Source: an uncultured Clostridia bacterium (lineage in GTDB: Bacteria > Bacillota > Clostridia > UBA1381). Taken from it: a stretch of 64,000 bases of DNA. The position numbers and the translations under genes were made by a program. The stretch is from positions 124,001 to 188,000 of the forward strand of contig CANQKM010000001.1 of assembly GCA_947624485.1 (NCBI GenBank). The letters are read 5' to 3'. This document shows, in pieces, positions 8,490 to 18,315 of this stretch; the first letter of the stretch is position 1; each line of letters starts with the position of its first letter. The notes under the pieces were generated by a model. The model was not told the DNA's origin and did no database searches. It saw nothing but the letters and a program-made list of their open reading frames with translations.

Positions 8490-9977
8490 TTATATACTCT
8501 TAATAATCTTGAGCCACTTCTCATATGCTGCGTCCCATGCCTCGCTGTCCTGCGGCTCGTATTTCGCGATGTCGAAGGAGTTTCTTACGACCTTGCGTCC
8601 CTCGTTTATGTCCTTGATCGCGCCCATAGCCATAGCCTGCACGATTACGTTACCGATACTTGTCGCCTCAACGGGGCCGGTGCTTACCGTTCTCTTTGTG
8701 GCATTCGCGGTGAACTGGCAGATCATCTTGTCCTTAATTCCGCCGCCCACGATATTTACGACATTGTATTTGTTGCCCGTAACTGCTTCCATGCCTTCTA
8801 CGGTCTGACGGTACTTAAACGCGAGGCTCTGCGCGATACATCTTACAACGTCGCCCTTTGTTTCGGGTACCTTCTGTCCCGTCTTTGCGCAGTAATCCTT
8901 AATGCGCTGCGGCATATTGCCCGGTGTCTGGAACGCGGAGTAGTCGGGATCTATAAGGCTCGCGAACGGCTCGGCGGCGTTTGCCTGTCTCTCAAGCTCG
9001 TCGAAGCTTAAAAGCTCGCCCTCTCTGTCCCACTGACGGCGGCTCTCCTGAATGAGCCACAGCCCCATAATATTTTTAAGGAAGCGTATCGTCTTGCTCA
9101 CGCCGCCCTCATTTGTGAAGTTGTACTCGAACGCACCGTCGGACGTGTTGGGCTTGTCAAGCTCCACGCCCATAAGCGACCACGTGCCTGACGAAATATA
9201 TATAAAGTCCTTCTGATCCACAACCGGCACAGACGCAACCGCGCTGCCCGTGTCGTGCGACGCGACGGCGACAACGGGTACCTCAGCTATACCAAGCTCC
9301 TCCGCGAGCTCCTTTTTAACCGTTCCGACAATCTCACCCGGGAATATGACCTCGGTCAGAATATCGGTAGGTATACCCATTTTTTCGAGCATATCATAAG
9401 ACCACTCATACTTTTCACTGTTATAGAACTGCGTCGTTGACGCGTTTGTGTACTCCGTCTTTTTAACGCCCGTAAGGAAGAAGTTAAAGAGGTCGGGCAT
9501 CATAAGCATTGTTTTCGCGTTTTTGAGCGATGTGCTGCCGGAGAGCTTTTCGGAAAGAAGCTGATAAAGCGTGTTGAACCAGTTAAACGCAATACCCGTC
9601 TCCTTGAAAATCTCCTCCTTCGGAACGAGCTTAAACGCCTCGTCGTACATACCCTCGGTGCGCGTGTCGCGGTAGTGGTAGGGATTGCCCAACAGCTTGT
9701 CATGCTCGTCCAAAAGACCGTAGTCAACCGCCCAGGTGTCGATACCGATACAGTCTATGTCGCGGTCGCCGGAGTTCGCGCACTTTAATATGCCCTGCTT
9801 GATCTCAAAAAACAGCCTCAAAACGTCCCAGTGCAGATCGCCGTTGATGTTTACCGGATCGTTTGAGAAACGGTGCTTTTCCTCCAGTGTGATTTTCTCG
9901 CCGTCAAACTTCGCCAGCATGGCTCTTCCCGAGGACGCGCCGAAGTCAAACGCCAGAAATTTGTATGTCTTGCCCAT
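8490..9977 (-). CDS. rhaB: Rhamnulokinase
   Basis: 495 residues of the FGGY sugar-kinase family. The N-terminal phosphate loop is FLAFDFGASSGRAML, typical of RhaB; the catalytic aspartate region is CIGIDTWAVDYGLLDEHD; the C-terminal ATP-binding part includes VVNIVGGGIKDKMICQFTANAT. It phosphorylates L-rhamnulose at O1 in L-rhamnose breakdown. No isomerase, aldolase or regulator of the pathway is in the window; the gene stands alone with its own terminator. Rhamnose is common in pectin and bacterial polysaccharides, which would fit a plant-fibre or mucosal niche. Confidence 0.9.
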   Translation of the reverse strand: MGKTYKFLAFDFGASSGRAMLAKFDGEKITLEEKHRFSNDPVNINGDLHWDVLRLFFEIKQGILKCANSGDRDIDCIGIDTWAVDYGLLDEHDKLLGNPYHYRDTRTEGMYDEAFKLVPKEEIFKETGIAFNWFNTLYQLLSEKLSGSTSLKNAKTMLMMPDLFNFFLTGVKKTEYTNASTTQFYNSEKYEWSYDMLEKMGIPTDILTEVIFPGEIVGTVKKELAEELGIAEVPVVAVASHDTGSAVASVPVVDQKDFIYISSGTWSLMGVELDKPNTSDGAFEYNFTNEGGVSKTIRFLKNIMGLWLIQESRRQWDREGELLSFDELERQANAAEPFASLIDPDYSAFQTPGNMPQRIKDYCAKTGQKVPETKGDVVRCIAQSLAFKYRQTVEGMEAVTGNKYNVVNIVGGGIKDKMICQFTANATKRTVSTGPVEATSIGNVIVQAMAMGAIKDINEGRKVVRNSFDIAKYEPQDSEAWDAAYEKWLKIIKSI

Positions 9978-10153
9978 AATACACTCCTCTTTTCTTTTAA
10001 TATATTTACTAAATTTATTGTATCATAGCAGGTGAATATTGTCAATAATTAACATTGGTTTTTTAATACGGCGGGATATACAGCAATACGAATAAGGCGG
10101 TACGGCGTATACAGCTTTTTTTGTGTAAACCGACCGAATGTATTGCCCGTTTC

Positions 10154-10182
10154 TTGACTTTAAGGTAAAAATGTGGTATAAT
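10154..10182 (+). promoter_or_regulatory. Sigma-A promoter for the MazG-like/gdpP operon
   Basis: TTGACT (10154-10159) and TATAAT (10177-10182) are 17 bases apart, about 45 bases upstream of the ATG at 10234. The rest of 9978-10233 shows no gene; near 10038 there is an AT-rich imperfect repeat of no clear meaning. Confidence 0.8.
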
Positions 10183-10233
10183 TTATACTCAGATTTGCAT
10201 ACACAAATGTAAGACATCATAGGAGGTATCATC

Positions 10234-10536
10234 ATGAACATTTCAACAAATCTACGCGCAATCGACACGATTAAGAGCGAAATACTTTCAGAGGTTGCAA
10301 AGCTGTACAGGACGCTTGCTGACTATGACGAGGTCGGCGGATACGAGAGCGTGTCAAATGAGATAGCTACCATAATAGCCATGAACTACATACTGGCAAG
10401 AAGGCTCGGACTGACATTTTCGGGCGTGGACAGCAAGATTTCGGAGCTTTTGACAATCGGCGAGGAAAACGGACACGAGCTTGAAATAGAGTTCGCCGAC
10501 ATGTCGGACTTGAAAAAGTATCTGAAAAACCGCTGA
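10234..10536 (+). CDS. MazG-like family protein
   Basis: 100 residues, all predicted helical. The pattern (ISTNLRAIDTIKSEILSEVAKLYRTL, then NEIATIIAMNYILARRLGLTFSGVDSKI) matches the small MazG-like family of Clostridia, related to all-alpha NTP pyrophosphohydrolases. The usual metal-binding EExxE/D motifs of active MazG enzymes are not obvious, so enzymatic activity is uncertain. It is preceded by a strong promoter and an AGGAGG site, and it leads into gdpP 34 bases later. Confidence 0.7.
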   Translation: MNISTNLRAIDTIKSEILSEVAKLYRTLADYDEVGGYESVSNEIATIIAMNYILARRLGLTFSGVDSKISELLTIGEENGHELEIEFADMSDLKKYLKNR

Positions 10537-10570
10537 CACGACGCGGACAATGCCCGCATGGAGGAACATT

Positions 10571-12586
10571 ATGAGTAATCATTACGGAAAACTGACTACC
10601 GCATACGCGATCGCTGCATATATATCCGCAGCGCTGCTTATAGCGGGCGGAATTTCCGTTGTGTTTATTCCGAACGCGTATATCGGCGCGGCGGAAATGG
10701 CTGCGGGCGTTGTTATATTTTTGCTGATGCTGATACTCAGGGGATACAGACGGAATATAATAAACAGCTATCTGAACCATATCGAAAAAAGCAGCGGCGT
10801 AATGGCTTCCAATCCGATGAACGCGCTGCCCGTTCCCGCCGCGGCATGTCATATAGACGGAACGGTAAAGTGGTACAATGAGATGTTTGCGGATGTGTTC
10901 GGCAATGACGATCTGTACGAAACAAAGATCGAGGACGTAATACCGGCGGTAAAATGGGGTACAATCCTCAAAACACCGTCCATATACCAGAAGCAGATTA
11001 AAATCGACGACAAATCCTTCTTATTTGCGGCTTCGGCGGTAAAAAACAAGCAGCAAGGCTCGTCGCGCGACGAGGATAAGGTTTCCGTATACATTTATCT
11101 TATAGATAAGACGACCGAAAACGAGATTCAGGCAAAATACGACAATGAGCGCACCGACGTTGCCATAATAAATATCGACAACTACGATGACGTGCTGCAG
11201 CGCGTAAACGACAGCGAGCGTCAGCAGATATTGTCGCATATACGTCAGTGCGTAAGCGAGTGGGCGGCTGAATCGGACGCTATCGTAAAATCCACCGACC
11301 GCGACAGGTATTATGTTTTGTTTGAGCATCGTTTTCTTCAGATGTATGAGGACAAAAAGTTTGACATACTGAATAAGGTAAGGAATATTGGCGATGAGAT
11401 AAAGCTGCCGGTAAGCATAAGCATAGGAATAGGCATAAGCGGCACTCTTGCCGAAAACGACACGTACGCGCGTAACGCGCTCGACATTGCTCTCGGCAGA
11501 GGCGGCGACCAGGTAAGCATAAAGAATGACATTCAGTATCGGTTTTACGGCGGTACGGCGCGCGACTACGAAAAGAGTACGCGCGTAAAGACAAGAGCGT
11601 TTGCCGTCGCGCTGAAGGATTTTATAAAAAAGAGCGACAAGGTTATACTTATGGGACATTCGGCTGCCGATTACGACTGCTTCGGCGCGGCGATAGGTCT
11701 GCAAAGGGCGGTACGGGCGCTGGGTAAAACGCCGTATATAGTTGTTGACAACAACTCTCCGGCAATCAAAACTCTGTATAACGACATCAGGGAAAATGAG
11801 GAGTATCAGGGCATGTTTGTCGACGGTGACAGAGCGCTTGAGCTATTAACGCCTGACACTCTCGTTATTGTACTCGATACTCACAGACCGTCGATGCTGC
11901 CTTGTCAGGCGCTTGTTCACAGAGCGTCGAAGGTCATACTCATAGACCATCACAGGCGTTCGACCGACTTTATAAGTCCGTGTTCGCTTATATATCACGA
12001 GCCTTACGCGTCGTCTACGTGTGAAATGGCGACCGAGCTTCTCGAATATATGGATCTCGGAAGCGCGCTCACAAGCATCGAAGCGGAAAGCCTTTACACC
12101 GGCATACTGATAGACACGAAGAATTTCATGGTCAAGACCGGCGTGAGGACATTTGAAGCCGCGTCGTACCTGCGCAGGCTCGGTCTTAACACGGTCGGTA
12201 TAAAGCGTCTGTTTAACGTGAGCAAGGAGGATTATATTTACCGAAGCGACATTGTAAAAACGGCGGAGGTTATTGCGCCGCATATCGCGGTGGCGCGCTG
12301 CTACGGTAAAATACCGAACGTGCGCGTTATAGCGTCGCAGGCGAGCGACGAAATGCTCAATATCGCGGACATACACGCGTCGATCGTCGTTTATCCGCTT
12401 GACGGGGCGATAAGCGTAAGCGCGAGGTCTTTGGGAGATATAAACGTACAGCTCATAATGGAAAAGCTCGGCGGCGGCGGTCACAGCACCGTCGCGGGAG
12501 CGCAGATAAAGGACAAAACCGTGGATATGGTTGTGGAGGATGTTAAGGACGCCGTTTACAGCTATATCGCGGATCAAGAAAATTAA
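10571..12586 (+). CDS. gdpP: Cyclic-di-AMP phosphodiesterase GdpP
   Basis: 671 residues. Two N-terminal membrane helices (AIAAYISAALLIAGGISVVF and IGAAEMAAGVVIFLLMLIL) are followed by a PAS-like domain, a degenerate GGDEF domain (motif reads RGGDQVSIKN, so no cyclase activity is expected) and a C-terminal DHH/DHHA1 phosphodiesterase. The DHH region shows GHSAADYDCFGAAIG, VIVLDTHRPSML and LIDHHRRS, and DHHA1 ends in GGGGHSTVAGAQI. It hydrolyses the second messenger c-di-AMP to pApA and so controls potassium and osmotic balance and wall stress. GGAGG at 10560-10564 points to the ATG at 10571 rather than the one at 10550. The order gdpP-rplI-dnaB is conserved in Firmicutes. Confidence 0.92.
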   Translation: MSNHYGKLTTAYAIAAYISAALLIAGGISVVFIPNAYIGAAEMAAGVVIFLLMLILRGYRRNIINSYLNHIEKSSGVMASNPMNALPVPAAACHIDGTVKWYNEMFADVFGNDDLYETKIEDVIPAVKWGTILKTPSIYQKQIKIDDKSFLFAASAVKNKQQGSSRDEDKVSVYIYLIDKTTENEIQAKYDNERTDVAIINIDNYDDVLQRVNDSERQQILSHIRQCVSEWAAESDAIVKSTDRDRYYVLFEHRFLQMYEDKKFDILNKVRNIGDEIKLPVSISIGIGISGTLAENDTYARNALDIALGRGGDQVSIKNDIQYRFYGGTARDYEKSTRVKTRAFAVALKDFIKKSDKVILMGHSAADYDCFGAAIGLQRAVRALGKTPYIVVDNNSPAIKTLYNDIRENEEYQGMFVDGDRALELLTPDTLVIVLDTHRPSMLPCQALVHRASKVILIDHHRRSTDFISPCSLIYHEPYASSTCEMATELLEYMDLGSALTSIEAESLYTGILIDTKNFMVKTGVRTFEAASYLRRLGLNTVGIKRLFNVSKEDYIYRSDIVKTAEVIAPHIAVARCYGKIPNVRVIASQASDEMLNIADIHASIVVYPLDGAISVSARSLGDINVQLIMEKLGGGGHSTVAGAQIKDKTVDMVVEDVKDAVYSYIADQEN

Positions 12587-12606
12587 AACGGCGGAGGGAC
12601 AGAGAT

Positions 12607-13053
12607 ATGCAGGTTATTTTAACACAGGACGTTAAGGGACAGGGCAAGAAAGGTCAGATGATTAACGTATCGGATGGGTACGCGAGAAATTATCTGCTGC
12701 CGAGAGGATTGGCGCAGCCCGCGACAAAGTCGAATATAAACGTAATGAAGGGCAAGCAGGAATCCGCGGAGTACAGAAAGCAGAAGGAAATAGAGGAAGC
12801 AACCGAGATCGCCGAAAAAATGAAGGATATGACCGTTACGCTTAAAGCGAAGGCGGGCGAGAACGGCAAGCTTTTCGGCTCAATAACGTCAAAGGATGTA
12901 GCTGAGGCGCTTAAAATGCAGCACCATATAAAGCTTGACAAAAAGAAATTCGTTATGCCGGACGGAATAAAGACGCTCGGCACGTCAACCGTCAGCGTTA
13001 AGCTCTACAGCGGCATAACGGGCAGTCTTACGGTAACGGTGGAGAAGATATAA
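12607..13053 (+). CDS. rplI: 50S ribosomal protein L9
   Basis: 148 residues, normal length for bL9. The N-terminal domain MQVILTQDVKGQGKKGQMINVSDGYARNYLLPRGLA is diagnostic. The long connecting helix (about 45-75) and the C-terminal domain with GKLFGSITSKDVAEAL follow. It binds 23S rRNA near the L1 stalk. It sits between gdpP and dnaB with short gaps and a GGAGGG site 6 bases upstream. Confidence 0.98.
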   Translation: MQVILTQDVKGQGKKGQMINVSDGYARNYLLPRGLAQPATKSNINVMKGKQESAEYRKQKEIEEATEIAEKMKDMTVTLKAKAGENGKLFGSITSKDVAEALKMQHHIKLDKKKFVMPDGIKTLGTSTVSVKLYSGITGSLTVTVEKI

Positions 13054-13072
13054 CCTTAGGGGAGGAAATATT

Positions 13073-14434
13073 ATGCCGGAGTCAGTAACGCCCGTTGACG
13101 TTATGGGCAGAGAACTGCCGTACAGCCAGGAGGCAGAGCTTGCGGTTATCGGCAGCGCGCTGTCAAACGCGCACAGTGTAGCCGAATCTGCGGAAATAGT
13201 CGCTCCCAAGGACTTCTATTTCCCGCAGAACAGAGAAATATATAATTCAATTCTGGAGCTGTTCAACGAAAATCTGGCGATAGACTTTATAACTGTCAGT
13301 GAAAATCTCGCGAGAAAGGACAAGCTTGAAGCGGTGGGAGGCGTTGAATACCTCCGGAACGCCGCGACGAATGTTCCCACCACTCGTCATGTCACGTACT
13401 ATTCGCAGATTATCAAGGACAAGTCCACGCTTCGCTCGCTTATACAGCGTTCAAACGCCATTTCCGATATGGCGTACGGCGAAGAGGATAGGGTGGAGCG
13501 TATCGTTGACAGGGCGGAACAGATGATTTTTGACGTGTCCGCATCGCGCGAAAGCGGCAGTATATTGCCGATAAGCCAGATATTCCTAAGCACGTACGAG
13601 CAGCTTGTCGAGAACTCCGCGAACGGCGGAGGAATAACGGGACTTGCAACGGGTTTTGACGAGCTTGACAGGCGCACCGGCGGACTTCACGGCGGCGAGC
13701 TTGTACTGATTGCCGGACGTCCCGGCATGGGTAAGTCGTGTCTTGCGGTAAATATTGCGGAACACGTGAGCATGGACGAGAACAAAACGGTCGCGCTCTT
13801 TAATCTTGAAATGCCGCGCGAGCAGATCGTAAACAGAATTATAAGCTCACAGGCGCTTGTAAACGCCACCAAAATACGCACGGGCGAAATATCGGGCGAC
13901 GACTGGGAGAAGATAGGGGCCGTCGTTGACCGCGTCGCGACCGCACCGATGCACATAGACGATACCGCGTCCGTAACGGTCGCGGAAATACGCGCGAAAT
14001 GCAGACGGCTTAAGCAAACGAATAATCTTGCGCTTGTGGTAATAGACTACCTTCAGCTTATGCAGTCGAGCGGACGCGCCGATAACCGTCAGCAGGAAAT
14101 ATCGGAAATATCGCGTTCATTAAAAATTCTTGCCAAGGAACTTGATATTCCGGTAATCGCGCTGTCACAGCTTTCGAGAGCCAGCGAGGCGCGTAAGGAC
14201 AGGAGACCGCTTCTTTCGGATTTGAGAGAGTCCGGCGCGATCGAGCAGGACGCGGATATTGTGCTTTTCCTGTACCGCGAGAGCTATTATAACAAGGACA
14301 GCGAGCAAAAAAATCTTGCCGAGTGCATAATAGCCAAAAACAGAAGCGGCGAAACCGGTACGTTAAACCTCGGCTGGAAGGGCGAATATGTGAAGTTCCA
14401 AAATGTGGATTACAGATCAGAAGAAGAAAAATGA
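13073..14434 (+). CDS. dnaB: Replicative DNA helicase DnaB
   Basis: 453 residues (called dnaC in Bacillus). The N-terminal primase-interacting domain starts at YSQEAELAVIGSALS. The RecA-like motor has Walker A GRPGMGKSCLA, Walker B LVVIDYLQLM, and the later motifs LSQLSRASEARKDRRPLLSDLRESGAIEQDAD. It unwinds the fork as a hexamer. The stop codon overlaps the tilS start (ATGA), so the two are coupled. Confidence 0.97.
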   Translation: MPESVTPVDVMGRELPYSQEAELAVIGSALSNAHSVAESAEIVAPKDFYFPQNREIYNSILELFNENLAIDFITVSENLARKDKLEAVGGVEYLRNAATNVPTTRHVTYYSQIIKDKSTLRSLIQRSNAISDMAYGEEDRVERIVDRAEQMIFDVSASRESGSILPISQIFLSTYEQLVENSANGGGITGLATGFDELDRRTGGLHGGELVLIAGRPGMGKSCLAVNIAEHVSMDENKTVALFNLEMPREQIVNRIISSQALVNATKIRTGEISGDDWEKIGAVVDRVATAPMHIDDTASVTVAEIRAKCRRLKQTNNLALVVIDYLQLMQSSGRADNRQQEISEISRSLKILAKELDIPVIALSQLSRASEARKDRRPLLSDLRESGAIEQDADIVLFLYRESYYNKDSEQKNLAECIIAKNRSGETGTLNLGWKGEYVKFQNVDYRSEEEK

Positions 14435-15777
14435 TTTTAAACGCAATAAAAAAAACAATATCCGAGTACGGTCTGCTGCGCGGCGGTGAGAGCGTGCTTG
14501 CCGCTCTTTCGGGCGGAGCGGACAGCGTGTGCCTCACGCACGCGCTTTGCGCTCTAAAGGATGAAATCGGAATAACCGTGTCGGCGGCGCACGTAAATCA
14601 CGGAATACGAGGCGATGAAGCCGACCGTGACGAGGAGTTCGCGAGACAGCTCGCGCTGTCGCTCGGAATAGAATTTTATTCGGTAAAGCTCGACATTCCG
14701 GCCAAAGCCAAGGAAAACGGAGTCAGTGAGGAAACCGCCGGCAGAAATGCGCGCTACGCTTTTTTTGACGATTTGTGCCGAAAATACGGCATAGATAAAA
14801 TCGCAACGGCGCACAATAAAAACGACAACGCCGAAACGATAGCCATGAATTTTATACGCGGCAGCACGGTAAAAGGACTAAGCGGCATACCGCGCATACG
14901 CGGCAGCATCATAAGACCGCTTCTCGATGTAAGCCGCGCCGAAATAGAGCGCTACTGCGCCGAAAACAAGCTTGAATACGTCACCGACAGCACAAATCTG
15001 TCGTGCGATTATACGCGCAACAAGGCGCGGAATATACTAATACCGCTTATAGAACGCGAGTTTAATTCATCGTTTACCGAAACGGTCACGAAAAATGCCG
15101 TTCTTGCCGCGGAGGACAGCGCATATATTGATAAAACAGCGCGCGCGGAGTATGAAAGAATTGTCACAGACGGGCGCGCGGAGATTAAAGAGCTTATGAG
15201 CCTTGACGCTGCGGTAAGGCGCAGGGTTGTGTACTGTATGCTGTCGGAAGCGTCCGGCACGAAGGACGATATCGGCGCGGCGTATGTTAAAAGCGCGCTG
15301 TCGCTTGCCGAAAAGCAAAGCGGCGCGTCGGCGGATTTTCCGCACGGCGTAAGGCTGAGGAACGAGTACGGATTCCTCGTCGCGAAAAAACGCGCCGAAG
15401 CTACGAACCCGTTTGAATACACACTTAAATCGGGGGAAAATTATATTTATGAGCTTAACGCGGTCGCGACGGTCACGGCTGCGGAAAAACGCGGGCGTGA
15501 CGGAGCGGTTTATCTGTCAGCGAGTGAGGACGATAAAATAATAATCCGCAGCAGACGCGCCGGAGATGTATTCCGTCCAAGCGGTATGACAGGCTCAAAA
15601 AAGGTCAAGGAATACTTTATAAACGAAAAAATACCCAGAGACAAGCGTCCTCTTGTCCCGATAATCGAGATAAACGGCGTTATCGCAGCCGTGGGGAAAA
15701 GGGTTGACCGCCGCTTCCTGTTCACGGGTAAGGGTATAAAAATAGATTTTACTGAAATTCGGGAGGTAGAAGCTTGA
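14431..15777 (+). CDS. tilS: tRNA(Ile)-lysidine synthase
   Basis: 448 residues. The N-type ATP-pyrophosphatase P-loop SGGADSV lies near residue 24 ([16 protein letters not shown]), with [19 protein letters not shown] and [20 protein letters not shown] completing the catalytic site. A C-terminal TilS domain with [26 protein letters not shown] is present. It converts C34 of the CAU-anticodon tRNA-Ile to lysidine and is essential. The ATG at 14431 overlaps the dnaB stop; an earlier in-frame start would lie inside dnaB. It couples directly to ftsH, whereas in many Firmicutes an hpt gene lies between them. Confidence 0.95.
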   Translation: MILNAIKKTISEYGLLRGGESVLAALSGGADSVCLTHALCALKDEIGITVSAAHVNHGIRGDEADRDEEFARQLALSLGIEFYSVKLDIPAKAKENGVSEETAGRNARYAFFDDLCRKYGIDKIATAHNKNDNAETIAMNFIRGSTVKGLSGIPRIRGSIIRPLLDVSRAEIERYCAENKLEYVTDSTNLSCDYTRNKARNILIPLIEREFNSSFTETVTKNAVLAAEDSAYIDKTARAEYERIVTDGRAEIKELMSLDAAVRRRVVYCMLSEASGTKDDIGAAYVKSALSLAEKQSGASADFPHGVRLRNEYGFLVAKKRAEATNPFEYTLKSGENYIYELNAVATVTAAEKRGRDGAVYLSASEDDKIIIRSRRAGDVFRPSGMTGSKKVKEYFINEKIPRDKRPLVPIIEINGVIAAVGKRVDRRFLFTGKGIKIDFTEIREVEA

Positions 15778-17555
15778 ATAAAAAGAAATTGCCGGGAATA
15801 GGTATGTGGTTGGTTCTTATCATATCAATATATCTTATATATTCGATAGTCGTGAACATGTTCGCGTCGCTTCCGGAGATGGAGTATTCGGATTTTGTGA
15901 GAAACATACAAGCCGAGAACATAACCTCTATGAGCTTGGAGGGCAATACTGTCACGGTCACGGGCAAGGACGGCGGCAAAGCCAAGGTTACGATACCGTC
16001 GCTCGAAACGATGCAGTCCGACATAGGCGAGGAAATAAACGCGCAGATGTCGGCAGGCACGCTTACGCAGAAGGCGCATGAATCGGGAATTTCGTGGGTG
16101 GCGATAAGCAACATACTTTCCACGGTTATAATTATAGCGTTTATGATATTCTTCCTCGGCAAACGCGGCGGAGGTAATTTTACGAAAAGCTCCGCAAAGC
16201 TCGTCGAGGGCAAGACGGGCATAACCTTTAAGGATATGGCCGGCGCGGACGAGGCTAAAAAAGAGCTTGAAGAAGTGGTCGAGTTTCTCAAAAACCCCGA
16301 CAAATTCACGCGGCTCGGCGCGCGCATACCGAAGGGCGTACTGCTCGTCGGTTCTCCCGGTACGGGTAAAACGCTGCTCGCAAAAGCCGTTGCCGGTGAG
16401 GCGAACGTGCCGTTTTTCCAGATGAGCGGTTCAAACTTTGTTGAGCTGTACGTCGGCGTCGGCGCGTCGAGAGTGAGAAATCTGTTCCAGCAGGCGGAGA
16501 AGGCTAAGCCGTGTATTATATTCATAGACGAAATTGACGCGGTCGGCAGACAGCGCGGCGCCGGTATGGGCGGCGGCAACGACGAGCGTGAACAGACGCT
16601 GAACCAGCTTCTTGTTGAAATGGACGGTTTCAGCGACAATGAGGGAATTATAATAATCGCGGCGACGAACCGTCCCGATGTGCTTGATCCCGCGCTTTTG
16701 AGACCGGGACGTTTTGACAGACAGGTAGTTGTAGGTATGCCCGATTTGAAGGGCAGAGAGGATATACTGCGCGTACACTCGCGCAACAAGCCGCTTGCCG
16801 ACGATGTTGACCTCAAAGAAATCGCGCGCGCGACAACAGGTTACAGCGGTGCAAACCTCGAAAACCTGATGAATGAGGCTGCCATAATAGCCGCGGCAAG
16901 AAATCATCCGAAAATATCGCGCCACGATATAGAGGACGCGAATTTAAAGGTTATGATGGGCAACGAGAGCAAGTCGCGGAAGATAAACGACGAGGAAAAG
17001 AAGCTCACAGCGTACCACGAAGCCGGTCACGCCGTTATTACAAAGCTCATATCGACCGATTCGCATGTGCATAAGGTATCCATTATGCCGCGAGGCAGAG
17101 CGGGCGGATTTACAATGTCCGTGCCGGAGGAAGATAAGAACTACCATTCGCGGAGCGGTATGCTGGAGGATATAATGGTAATGCTCGGCGGACGCGCGGC
17201 GGAGGAGCTTACCATGGACGATATAAGCACAGGCGCGTCGAACGATTTGCAGCGCGCCACGTCTATCGCGAGACAAATGGTCGTAAAATACGGCATGTCT
17301 GAGACTGTCGGACTTGTGTCATACGACAGCGGCAATGAGGTATTCCTCGGCCGCGACCTTGCCCAGACAAAGCCGTACTCGGAAAAAACGGCTGCCGATA
17401 TTGACGGAGAGATAAAGAAAATCCTCATGTCGCAGTACGACAAAACAAAGCAGATACTCACCGATAATATGGAGGTTCTCGAAAGGGTGGCGAATAAGCT
17501 CATAGAGAAGGAAACTATTGACGGCAACGCATTTAATGCGTGCTTTGAAAATTAA
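15774..17555 (+). CDS. ftsH: ATP-dependent zinc metalloprotease FtsH
   Basis: 593 residues with a TTG start (TTGA overlapping the tilS stop; GGAGG 6 bases upstream). Two membrane helices flank a small external domain (about 10-28 and 105-125). The AAA module shows Walker A GSPGTGKT, Walker B IIFIDEID and the second region of homology [20 protein letters not shown]. The protease has the zinc motif HEAGH. FtsH degrades damaged membrane proteins and short-lived regulators. The C-terminal tail beyond the protease domain is short compared with Bacillus. An intrinsic terminator follows. Confidence 0.97.
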   Translation: MNKKKLPGIGMWLVLIISIYLIYSIVVNMFASLPEMEYSDFVRNIQAENITSMSLEGNTVTVTGKDGGKAKVTIPSLETMQSDIGEEINAQMSAGTLTQKAHESGISWVAISNILSTVIIIAFMIFFLGKRGGGNFTKSSAKLVEGKTGITFKDMAGADEAKKELEEVVEFLKNPDKFTRLGARIPKGVLLVGSPGTGKTLLAKAVAGEANVPFFQMSGSNFVELYVGVGASRVRNLFQQAEKAKPCIIFIDEIDAVGRQRGAGMGGGNDEREQTLNQLLVEMDGFSDNEGIIIIAATNRPDVLDPALLRPGRFDRQVVVGMPDLKGREDILRVHSRNKPLADDVDLKEIARATTGYSGANLENLMNEAAIIAAARNHPKISRHDIEDANLKVMMGNESKSRKINDEEKKLTAYHEAGHAVITKLISTDSHVHKVSIMPRGRAGGFTMSVPEEDKNYHSRSGMLEDIMVMLGGRAAEELTMDDISTGASNDLQRATSIARQMVVKYGMSETVGLVSYDSGNEVFLGRDLAQTKPYSEKTAADIDGEIKKILMSQYDKTKQILTDNMEVLERVANKLIEKETIDGNAFNACFEN

Positions 17556-17560
17556 GAGAA

Positions 17561-17589
17561 AAAACGGGTGAATTTTCATCCGTTTTTTT
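17561..17589 (+). terminator. Terminator after ftsH
   Basis: AACGGGTGA pairs with TCATCCGTT (one G-T pair) around ATTT, followed by seven T. It ends the operon that starts near 10190. Confidence 0.85.
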
Positions 17590-17594
17590 ATATG

Positions 17595-17623
17595 TAGACA
17601 AAACGAAAAAAATGTGATAAAAT
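17595..17623 (+). promoter_or_regulatory. Promoter for rex operon
   Basis: TAGACA (17595-17600) and TAAAAT (17618-17623) are 17 bases apart. I see no Rex operator of the TTGTTAA-type here, so autoregulation is not visible. Confidence 0.65.
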
Positions 17624-17664
17624 GAATATGTATTTTATATTAAAGATACGAAAGGGTAATGTTA

Positions 17665-18315
17665 ATGAAGGAAAGTGAAAAGAATGTGCCGTCCGTGGTC
17701 GTGAAGCGGCTGCCGAGATACTACCGTTATCTTTCGGAGCTTTTGAACCAAGGCGTAAAGCGCATATCGTCAAACGCGCTGAGCGATAAAATGAACGTCA
17801 CGGCTTCACAGATAAGGCAGGATTTTAATTATTTCGGCGGCTTCGGGCAGCAGGGTTACGGATATAATGTTGAATATTTGCACGGCGCTATCGGCGATAT
17901 TCTCGGTCTTAACGACGGCGACACGATGGTAATAATCGGCGCGGGCAATCTCGGAAAGGCGCTCGCGAGCCACGATACCTTTGAGAAGCGCGGTTTTAAG
18001 CTTGTCGGCATTTTTGACAATAATCCCAATGTGATCGGCACGGTAATAAACGGCAGAGAGGTAATGGACGTAAGCGATTTGGAGGATTTTATACAGCGCG
18101 AAAGAGTCGATATAGGCGTAATCACCGTTCCGCACGGCGCGGTCGAGGAAACCGTCGAAAGACTCGTAAAGAGCGGCGTGAAGGGACTTTTGAACTTTTC
18201 GTATATGGAGCTTAAGCTCGGCAAGGATGTGGCTGTTGAAAATGTACACCTGTCAGATCCGCTTATGACGCTGTCGTATAAAATCAAGGAGAAGAAGCAG
18301 GAGAACGAAGCATGA
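17665..18315 (+). CDS. rex: Redox-sensing transcriptional repressor Rex
   Basis: 216 residues. The N-terminal winged helix (RLPRYYRYLSELLNQGVKRI, ASQIRQDFNYFGGFGQQGYGY) binds DNA, and the Rossmann domain (VIIGAGNLGKALASHD, about 86-100) senses the NADH/NAD ratio. Rex represses fermentation and NADH-reoxidation genes at low NADH/NAD. AAAGGG lies 8 bases before the ATG at 17665, which is better placed than the ATG at 17659. The stop overlaps the next gene (ATGA). Confidence 0.95.
   Translation: MKESEKNVPSVVVKRLPRYYRYLSELLNQGVKRISSNALSDKMNVTASQIRQDFNYFGGFGQQGYGYNVEYLHGAIGDILGLNDGDTMVIIGAGNLGKALASHDTFEKRGFKLVGIFDNNPNVIGTVINGREVMDVSDLEDFIQRERVDIGVITVPHGAVEETVERLVKSGVKGLLNFSYMELKLGKDVAVENVHLSDPLMTLSYKIKEKKQENEA

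Noticed and set aside
10034..10053. Possible Rex operator upstream of rhaB (TTGTCAATAATTAACA)
   Set aside because: The spacing between half-sites is one base short of the TTGTTAA-N4-TTAACAA type and one position is wrong, so I do not call it.
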